Shown here: positions 7,651 to 11,940 of the stretch, one piece after another | How the letters are laid out: each line of letters opens with the position of its first letter | How positions within the stretch are numbered: position 1 is the first letter of the stretch | From: CAYRDC01 sp964422925 | Lineage (GTDB): Bacteria; Bacteroidota; Bacteroidia; Chitinophagales; S012-47 | Direction of reading: 5' to 3' | Assembly (NCBI GenBank): GCA_964422925.1 | Contig: CAYRDC010000043.1 | Location: forward strand, 1-11,940 | Length of the DNA stretch: 11,940 nucleotides | Translations under genes and position numbers: made by a program | Notes under the pieces: generated by a model | Told to the model about the DNA's origin: nothing | Seen by the model: only the letters and a program-made list of their open reading frames with translations | The model's database searches: none

Positions 7651-8299
7651 TTCCAATAGGTATGCTGCTGCCTACAAAACTAAGATTATATAATTCACGA
7701 TACACCAACCCAATGCCTTTGGCGTACTGAGCCACAGACCAGCGCCTTTCCAGCAGGTTCTCGTCATCCACCTCGATTATGGTCAGGGTGGAGTCGAATG
7801 ACAACCCGTTTACGGTAGCCGGCACATCTACCTGGTCATACCGGTAAGTCCAGCCCGTATAGAATTTAAACGTGTCGGTAGAAGGAATATAAGCGTTCCC
7901 CTGCCAGGTTTCGCCTGCTTTGGGAGGAAACACCAGGCGGATAAACCGCAGGTTTTCTTCGACCCGTTCCGCGCTGGTCTGGTTGCGTACGGCATACCAA
8001 ACCGGGCCTGTCTGCCAGGGTTTGGAGGTATCCTGCCGTATATAGCGCTCTATGCGATAAGCCGTGCGGCCCTCAATGTCCGTAAACTGCCCGGCCACCA
8101 CTTCCCTGACCAGCCAGTGGAAAGTGTCCCGGCCGTCCACGTACAGGGGGCTGTAAATGATGGAATCTACTTCATAAACAACCGTATGACCTGTCTCCAG
8201 CGGGAAATAGGCATATTTGTAGTCGATGGTATAGGGTTGCTTTTTACAAGCCGCCAGCGCGAGGGAGATCCACAGTACAGACAGGAGAATACGTTTCAT
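7583..8299 (-). CDS. Predicted lipoprotein of unknown function
   Basis: This 238-residue protein starts MKRILLSVLWISLALAAC, a lipoprotein signal with a lipobox (LAAC) and modified C18 followed by KK. The frame extends two codons upstream to a GTG, but the ATG at 8297-8299 gives a standard signal peptide. The mature domain opens with YFPLETGHTVVYEVDSIIY, resembling the start of small Bacteroidota lipoproteins that begin with a 'P...G..W.Y.V..I' motif. It is rich in beta-strand-like alternation and aromatic residues and has no recognisable catalytic motif. I do not recognise a named domain. It follows mnmA by about 37 bp, and its stop codon lies inside or next to the start of the protease gene. 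It could be a partner of the surface module downstream or simply a passenger of the mnmA transcript. Confidence 0.78.
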   Translation of the reverse strand: MKRILLSVLWISLALAACKKQPYTIDYKYAYFPLETGHTVVYEVDSIIYSPLYVDGRDTFHWLVREVVAGQFTDIEGRTAYRIERYIRQDTSKPWQTGPVWYAVRNQTSAERVEENLRFIRLVFPPKAGETWQGNAYIPSTDTFKFYTGWTYRYDQVDVPATVNGLSFDSTLTIIEVDDENLLERRWSVAQYAKGIGLVYRELYNLSFVGSSIPIGNDPWEEKANRGYILRMRIKSVQ

Positions 8300-8336
8300 A
8301 ATCACTATCCGCTTGAACGGTAACGGAAAGGAATGG

Positions 8337-9437
8337 TTACAAGTTATAGCTTTCCAGGATTACTCCGCCCCCGACCACATCATCGCCTTCATAGAAAACC
8401 GCTGACTGCCCGGGGGCAATTCCCTTGACCCAGGCCCGGAAGGATACTTCTACCCGGTCTTCCCGATGTTTGATTACGCTCTGGGCTCCCGCATCCCGGT
8501 AGCGGATCTTGGTCACGGTCTCCAGCGGCTGGCTTAAACCGGGATATTTCTGCCAGTTTAGCTTATAAACGGTCATACCGTTTCGGTTCAGCTCTTCTTC
8601 GGTGCCAAGTACCACGGTATTGGTTTCCGGGAGTATCTCCGTGACGAACATAGGTTCGCCCAGGGCAATGCCAAGGCCCCGCCTCTGCCCGACCGTAAAA
8701 AACGGATACCCCGGGTGGTCACCCAGCACCTCGCCTTTCGTATTGACGAATTTTCCCCCGGAAACCTTTTCTTCCAGGCCTTCCACCCTCCTTTTCAGAA
8801 ATCCGCGGTAATCATTATCAGGTACAAAGCAAATCTCATAGCTCTCACTCTTGGTGGCCAGGTCTTCATACCCCCAGTCCATGGCCATTTGCCGGATGTC
8901 CTTTTTCAGGTAATCGCCCAGCGGGAATAAACTCCTGGAAAGACATTCCTGGCTCAGGCCCCACAGCACATAGGATTGGTCTTTGGACAGGTCCCTGGCT
9001 TTGCTGACATACCAGCGCCCGTTGGACTGCCGCAGGCGGGCATAATGCCCTGTGGCAATGTATTCGCAGTCCATGGCATCAGCCCGCCTGAGCAGGGCTT
9101 CCCATTTGATGTGGGTATTGCACAGCACGCAGGGGTTGGGTGTGCGCCCGGCCAGGTATTCTTCCACAAAATTTTCAATCACGTAATCGCCAAATTCCGG
9201 CCGGATATCGATGATGTAATGCGGAAACCCGAGCTCCACGGCCATGGCACGGGCATCGTTAATGCTGTCGAGGCTGCAGCAGCCGGTTTCCTTGCGGCTC
9301 CCCCCTGAGGACTGGTAATCCCAGGTTTTCATCGTGATGCCGATCACTTCATAACCTTCATCATGCAGCAGCCGGGCTGTGACACTGCTGTCAATGCCTC
9401 CGCTCATGGCTACCAAAACGCGTCCGTGTTTGCTCAT
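8337..9437 (-). CDS. mnmA: tRNA-specific 2-thiouridylase MnmA
   Basis: This 366-residue cytoplasmic enzyme thiolates U34 at position 2 in tRNA-Lys, -Glu and -Gln, using ATP to adenylate the base and a persulfide as sulfur donor. It has the P-loop-like SGGIDSS (12-18), PNPCVLCN with the first catalytic cysteine C103, and YEICFVPDNDYRGFL with the second, C203. A GHYARL motif (130-135) and a C-terminal beta-barrel ending VVGGGVILESYNL complete the family architecture. A TGCCSLDSINDAR insert (51-63) after the first motif is normal for one branch of MnmA. I chose the ATG at 9435-9437. The open frame continues 16 codons to a TTG, but that extension contains a promoter-like element. It is the first gene of the minus-strand run. 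Confidence 0.96.
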   Translation of the reverse strand: MSKHGRVLVAMSGGIDSSVTARLLHDEGYEVIGITMKTWDYQSSGGSRKETGCCSLDSINDARAMAVELGFPHYIIDIRPEFGDYVIENFVEEYLAGRTPNPCVLCNTHIKWEALLRRADAMDCEYIATGHYARLRQSNGRWYVSKARDLSKDQSYVLWGLSQECLSRSLFPLGDYLKKDIRQMAMDWGYEDLATKSESYEICFVPDNDYRGFLKRRVEGLEEKVSGGKFVNTKGEVLGDHPGYPFFTVGQRRGLGIALGEPMFVTEILPETNTVVLGTEEELNRNGMTVYKLNWQKYPGLSQPLETVTKIRYRDAGAQSVIKHREDRVEVSFRAWVKGIAPGQSAVFYEGDDVVGGGVILESYNL

Positions 9438-9465
9438 GGGCTTTTTGAATGTCTTAAAGAGGATA

Positions 9466-9473
9466 CAAAAGTA
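9466..9473 (-). promoter_or_regulatory. Bacteroidota-type -7 promoter element upstream of mnmA
   Basis: Read on the minus strand, these bases are TACTTTTG, an exact match to the Bacteroidota -7 consensus TAnnTTTG. They lie 28 bp before the mnmA ATG, which would leave a 5' UTR of roughly 20-25 nt. No good -33 TTTG/TTG box is visible at the usual 19-21 bp spacing, so strength is uncertain. This element could drive the whole minus-strand run. Confidence 0.5.
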
Positions 9474-9537
9474 GGAAGAACTCAATCATTATGCGCTTGT
9501 TGTTTCATATATTTAGGTAACATTTTAAAGCGAAATC

Positions 9538-9553
9538 CCGGCCTGAAGGCCGG
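9538..9553. repeat. REP-like palindrome 1 (TGAA loop)
   Basis: A perfect 6-bp inverted repeat, CCGGCC-TGAA-GGCCGG, in the spacer between mnmA and the transposase. Its loop orientation (TGAA) is opposite to that of the next three hairpins (TTCA/TTTA). Confidence 0.75.
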
Positions 9554-9600
9554 TAAATACACAAGGGAGATGTGTTCGTAGAATTGCAAATATTTTAACC

Positions 9601-9616
9601 CCGGCTTTCAAGCCGG
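9601..9616. repeat. REP-like palindrome 2 (TTCA loop)
   Basis: A perfect 6-bp inverted repeat, CCGGCT-TTCA-AGCCGG, 47 bp after palindrome 1. It shares the CCGGCY arm and is in the reverse loop orientation, as in paired (BIME-like) REP units. Confidence 0.75.
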
Positions 9617-9638
9617 AGAAAAAAAGAGAACATAGGAA

Positions 9639-9654
9639 CGGGGCTTTAGCCCTG
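9639..9654. repeat. REP-like palindrome 3 (TTTA loop)
   Basis: CGGGGCT-TT-AGCCCTG, a 7-bp stem with one G-T wobble. The core GGCTTTAGCC is the reverse complement of the core of palindrome 5. Confidence 0.7.
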
Positions 9655-9670
9655 ACCTTTTTCGCCTGGC

Positions 9671-9688
9671 TCCGGGTTTCAACCCGGA
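9671..9688. repeat. REP-like palindrome 4 (TTCA loop), just upstream of the transposase
   Basis: A perfect 7-bp inverted repeat, TCCGGGT-TTCA-ACCCGGA, ending 18 bp before the transposase ATG. It could form a hairpin in the 5' end of the transposase mRNA or serve as the left-end hairpin of the element. Confidence 0.75.
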
Positions 9689-9706
9689 ATTAAAAAATGA
9701 CAAGAA

Positions 9707-10150
9707 ATGGCTTACGTCAAAATATGGATCCACGCTGCCTGGGGCACAAAAAACCACCAACCCATTCTAAACCGGGAAATCCGTCCGGTACTCTTCAGCC
9801 ACATCCGGGAAAACGCCAGAAAAAAAGGAATCTATATCGATTATATCAATGGCTGGCTGGACCATGTTCATTGTCTGCTCGCCCTTAACGCGGACATGAG
9901 CATGGCAAAAGTCATGCAACTGATAAAAGGGGAATCAGCCTACTGGACCAATAAGCGGAAATTGGTCCATCCAAAACTGGCCTGGGCCGATGAATATTAT
10001 GCCGGTTCAATCGCGGAATCCATGCGTAACCAGGTCCGGGATTACATTGCGAATCAGGAAACTCACCACAAGAAGAAGACATACATACAGGAATGCGAGG
10101 AATTCCTTAAAAGTTACAATTTTATAGTCACGGCTAAAGCCGGTAATTGA
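9707..10150 (+). CDS. HUH/Y1 transposase (REP-associated or IS200/IS605-like TnpA)
   Basis: A 147-residue single-domain Y1 transposase. The HUH metal-binding motif is H53-V54-H55 in WLDHVHCLL, and the nucleophilic tyrosine is Y113 in VRDYIANQETHH, each in the expected setting. The N-terminus (MAYVKIWIHAAWGTKN) and MSMAKVMQLIKGES block (64-77) are those of the small TnpA-like proteins common in Bacteroidota. Proteins of this family cut and rejoin single-stranded DNA at hairpins through a 5'-phosphotyrosine link. Length is normal and all catalytic residues are present, so it is potentially active. The last codons (TAKAGN and stop) lie in a repeat palindrome, which suggests the element's 3' end supplies the C-terminus. 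It is more AT-rich by eye than its neighbours and is the only gene on the plus strand between the left edge and 10150. Confidence 0.92.
   Translation: MAYVKIWIHAAWGTKNHQPILNREIRPVLFSHIRENARKKGIYIDYINGWLDHVHCLLALNADMSMAKVMQLIKGESAYWTNKRKLVHPKLAWADEYYAGSIAESMRNQVRDYIANQETHHKKKTYIQECEEFLKSYNFIVTAKAGN
10131..10142. repeat. REP-like palindrome 5 overlapping the transposase 3' end
   Basis: CGGCT-AA-AGCCG, a 5-bp stem whose core GGCTAAAGCC is the reverse complement of the core of palindrome 3. It encodes residues in the transposase tail (TAKA) and lies six bases before the stop codon TGA. It is flanked on the 3' side by GTAA, as is palindrome 1. Confidence 0.65.
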
Positions 10151-10165
10151 TTTATGAACTTAAAC

Positions 10166-10181
10166 CACCGCCATGGCGGTG
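10166..10181. repeat. Perfect 16-bp palindrome downstream of the transposase
   Basis: CACCGCCATGGCGGTG is fully self-complementary with no spacer. Its arm sequence differs from the CCGGCT/GGGCT arms of the other hairpins, so it may belong to a second repeat type or be an end mark of the element. Confidence 0.6.
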
Positions 10182-10246
10182 TTATGAAATTTTTACCGGG
10201 AAGCTCATGTTGTGACTGCGCATCTGCTCAGGACGAATTAAATCAG

Positions 10247-10279
10247 AAGAGGCTGCCTTTTTATTCAGGGCAACCTCTT
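10247..10279. terminator. Possible bidirectional terminator hairpin between convergent genes
   Basis: AAGAGG (10247-10252) pairs with CCTCTT (10274-10279), and TGCC (10254-10257) pairs with GGCA (10269-10272), with one C-A mismatch and a T-rich loop of 11 bases. It sits between the convergent transposase and Spy-like genes. The T-tract after the stem is short on both strands, so termination efficiency is uncertain. Confidence 0.45.
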
Positions 10280-10308
10280 TCATTCACTAAACCGGCAGTA
10301 ATCATCGC

Positions 10309-10743
10309 CTATTCAGGCCTGTTCCCATTCGGTGGAGGTACATTTCGTTGCCTTCGCATCATCTGCCGTCTGCCTTCTTTCCGGCCGATATACCTTTCGC
10401 GTTGCAGTTCAAAACGATGAAATTGTTCCTCACTCAGTACGGCTTTCAGCTCTTCCGCTTTGGCCGACATCAGGGCTTTGCGTTTTTCCCTGAAAGCTTC
10501 CCTGGCCGCCTTCATTTCCTGTCGGTAGGTTTCCAGCTGACGGGCCGCGTCCAGGTTTATGGCATAGACTTTATCTTTCTGCGACTCATCGAGCCCGAGG
10601 CTTTCTGTCATTTTTTCCGTGATCTTTGCAGCCCGCTCTTCGGGAGTAAGCGGTTGCTTTTCCTGCTCCGGCACCTGCTGGGCCAATGCCCCTGTCGACA
10701 GCCCGCCAACAAACACCATCATTGCTAAAATCATTTTTTTCAT
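10309..10743 (-). CDS. Spy/CpxP-like periplasmic protein (DUF4890-type)
   Basis: A 144-residue protein with a signal peptide (MKKMILAMMVFVGGLSTGALA, cleavage after A21). The mature part is short, highly charged and helical: LTPEERAAKITEKMTESLGL (32-51), LDESQKDKVYAINLDAARQL, then an Arg/Lys/Glu-rich helix to about residue 118, ending in a basic, Pro/Asn-rich tail (RRQMMRRQRNVPPPNGNRPE). This resembles Bacteroidota DUF4890 proteins and the wider Spy/CpxP/LTXXQ group of helical periplasmic chaperones and stress sensors; the signature here is the LTPEERA and LSEEQ (103-107) pair. A role in envelope stress or protein folding is inferred from the family only. It is divergent from the PD40 gene across 91 bp, in which I see no convincing promoter pair. 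Confidence 0.75.
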   Translation of the reverse strand: MKKMILAMMVFVGGLSTGALAQQVPEQEKQPLTPEERAAKITEKMTESLGLDESQKDKVYAINLDAARQLETYRQEMKAAREAFREKRKALMSAKAEELKAVLSEEQFHRFELQRERYIGRKEGRRQMMRRQRNVPPPNGNRPE

Positions 10744-10834
10744 TTTTCTTCGTTTTTGTTTTAACCATTATCATGCAAGTCAGCGTCTTTGATGGCAAAT
10801 CGTATTTCCGGTTTAAAACCTTGAGAATTAATAA

Positions 10835-11940
10835 ATGTTAAGCAAATCCATCCGCCAGGGTACCATCCTGGTTTTATTTGTTTTTTGTGGTATAACCTTG
10901 GGGGCCCAGGTACAGTGGGCCAGCCGGGTGAACGGTTATTCCAGCCAGTATGACGACAAGGAATATAGTGCGGACCAGGTATTGGGGAAACCCAACGCCC
11001 TGCCCTCGGGTGGAAGCACGCCCGTGGCCTGGTCGCCCTACTGGACCAATGCCGGGAAAGAATGGATAGAAGTCGGGTTTGCCAAACCGCAACAAGCCGC
11101 CCAGATTGCCGTGGCAGAAAGTTTCAATCCGGGGGCGATCACTAAAATCATTGCCATCGATACCCGCGGCAAGGAACACACAGTTTACCAGAATAAGCAT
11201 CCGAAACCGGCCCCCGTAAAGGCAAGGGTTTTCCGGGTTTATCCAAGAAACGCTAATTACGAGGTAAAAGCCGTTAGGGTGGTGCTTAATACGACTGCCG
11301 TGCCCGGCTATAACCATATCGATGCCATTGGCATTTCAACCAGTACCAAACCGGTGGAAGTAAGGGTTAACCTGGCTTCACTGAAAACCCTGGAAGAGCC
11401 GGAAAATCTCGGATCGAACATCAATTCCAAGTACGCGGAAGTGCATCCATTAATTTCCCCGGATGGCCAGACTTTGTATTTTACCCGGAAAGAGCACCCG
11501 GAAAATACGGGCCCGCAGAAAAGAGACGATATCTGGTTCAGCACGCAGGATGGGAGCGGCCACTGGTCCAAAGCCAAAAACCTGGGGTCACCGTTAAATT
11601 CCCCGGGGCACAATTTCATGAACAGCATTTCCCCTGACGGCAATATGGCCCTCATCGGTGGCACCTATGAAAATTTCAATGCGGCCGACAGGTTATATAT
11701 TTCCTACCGGAACATCAACGGATGGTCGCAGCCAAAGGAAATCCAGATCGATGATTATTACAACCTGAGCGAATACAACTCCTTCCAGCTGGCCGTTGAC
11801 GGCAAAACCCTGCTTATGTCTGTGAAACGGAAGGATTCTTACGGGAACAAAGACATTTACGTAAGTTTTATGAAGCCGGACCATACCTTTTCCACCCCGG
11901 TGAACCTGGGTCCTGACATTAATACAGCCGGTGATGAAGT
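10835..11940 (+). CDS. Secreted PD40 beta-propeller protein with N-terminal galactose-binding-like domain (3' end missing)
   Basis: An ATG at 10835-10837 opens a frame of 368 codons that runs off the right edge. A signal peptide (hydrophobic ILVLFVFCGITLGA, cleaved near A24/Q25) is followed by a domain at about 27-168 (WASRVNGYSSQY, SADQVLGKPNALPSGG, PGYNHIDAIGIS) that resembles discoidin-like galactose-binding folds. Then come PD40-type repeats with ISPDGQTLYF (207-216), ISPDGNMALI (265-274) and VDGKTLLMS (331-339). This layout is seen in large Bacteroidota proteins that end in an OmpA-like peptidoglycan-binding domain. An OmpA domain here would be a guess because the C-terminus is outside the window. 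It would act in the periplasm or at the outer membrane. It starts a plus-strand unit, divergent from the Spy-like gene. Confidence 0.85.
   Translation, partial: MLSKSIRQGTILVLFVFCGITLGAQVQWASRVNGYSSQYDDKEYSADQVLGKPNALPSGGSTPVAWSPYWTNAGKEWIEVGFAKPQQAAQIAVAESFNPGAITKIIAIDTRGKEHTVYQNKHPKPAPVKARVFRVYPRNANYEVKAVRVVLNTTAVPGYNHIDAIGISTSTKPVEVRVNLASLKTLEEPENLGSNINSKYAEVHPLISPDGQTLYFTRKEHPENTGPQKRDDIWFSTQDGSGHWSKAKNLGSPLNSPGHNFMNSISPDGNMALIGGTYENFNAADRLYISYRNINGWSQPKEIQIDDYYNLSEYNSFQLAVDGKTLLMSVKRKDSYGNKDIYVSFMKPDHTFSTPVNLGPDINTAGDE

Larger units (their letters stand above)
9538..10181 (+). mobile_element. RAYT/REP (or IS200/IS605-like) single-transposase module
   Basis: A lone HUH/Y1 transposase gene is bracketed by short palindromes: four upstream (9538-9688), one overlapping its 3' end (10131-10142) and one beyond (10166-10181). 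There is no tnpB-like gene and no obvious target duplication; Y1 elements do not make one. The arrangement suits a REP-associated tyrosine transposase with its repeats, or an IS200-like element whose end hairpins are the two nearest palindromes. Exact ends cannot be set from one copy. Confidence 0.6.

Noticed and set aside
10874..11317. Minus-strand open frame within the PD40 gene
   Set aside because: The plus-strand frame has a signal peptide, PD40 repeats and stays open to the edge, so the antisense frame is a by-product.
1..11940. CRISPR array, tRNA or rRNA genes, toxin-antitoxin or defence system
   Set aside because: I saw no regularly spaced direct repeats, no cloverleaf with a proper T-arm, no rRNA-like sequence, and no nuclease, toxin or defence-type protein.

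Overview
The window looks like a piece of a Bacteroidota chromosome. The evidence is a TonB-dependent receptor with an N-terminal carboxypeptidase-regulatory-like domain paired with a DUF4249 lipoprotein, a subtilisin-like protease with a C-terminal type IX secretion (T9SS) sorting domain, a bacillithiol-pathway deacetylase (BshB1), the absence of Shine-Dalgarno sequences, and a TAnnTTTG-type promoter element upstream of mnmA. I cannot place it below phylum level with confidence.

Layout. Positions 1-9437 hold genes on the minus strand only. In transcription order from the right they are mnmA (tRNA 2-thiouridylase), an unidentified lipoprotein, a T9SS-sorted S8 protease, a TonB-dependent receptor, its DUF4249 lipoprotein, trxB (thioredoxin reductase), a glutathione-peroxidase-family thiol peroxidase, bshB1, and after about 290 bp the start of a pnuC-like gene cut by the left edge. 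From mnmA to bshB1 every junction is tight: about 37 bp, an overlap or near-abutment, 36-51 bp, 2 bp, 16 bp, a TGATG overlap, and 18 bp. One long transcript is therefore possible. The 290-bp gap before pnuC carries an imperfect inverted repeat around a GC-rich, hairpin-prone core that I could not identify.

Positions 9438-10181 form a small mobile or repeat module. Four REP-like palindromes lie ahead of a plus-strand single-domain Y1/HUH transposase (RAYT or IS200/IS605-like). A fifth palindrome overlaps the transposase's last codons and an unrelated 16-bp palindrome follows. A hairpin at 10247-10279 separates this gene from a convergent Spy/CpxP-like periplasmic protein (minus strand, 10309-10743). 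Divergent from that gene, at 10835, starts a secreted PD40 beta-propeller protein that runs off the right edge.

How the genes may work together (inference). TrxB and the Gpx-like peroxidase are a plausible peroxide-detoxifying pair, because Gpx proteins with this cysteine pattern are usually reduced by thioredoxin, and BshB1 adds low-molecular-weight thiol synthesis. The secreted protease, the outer-membrane receptor and the two lipoproteins form a cell-surface module whose substrate cannot be read from sequence.
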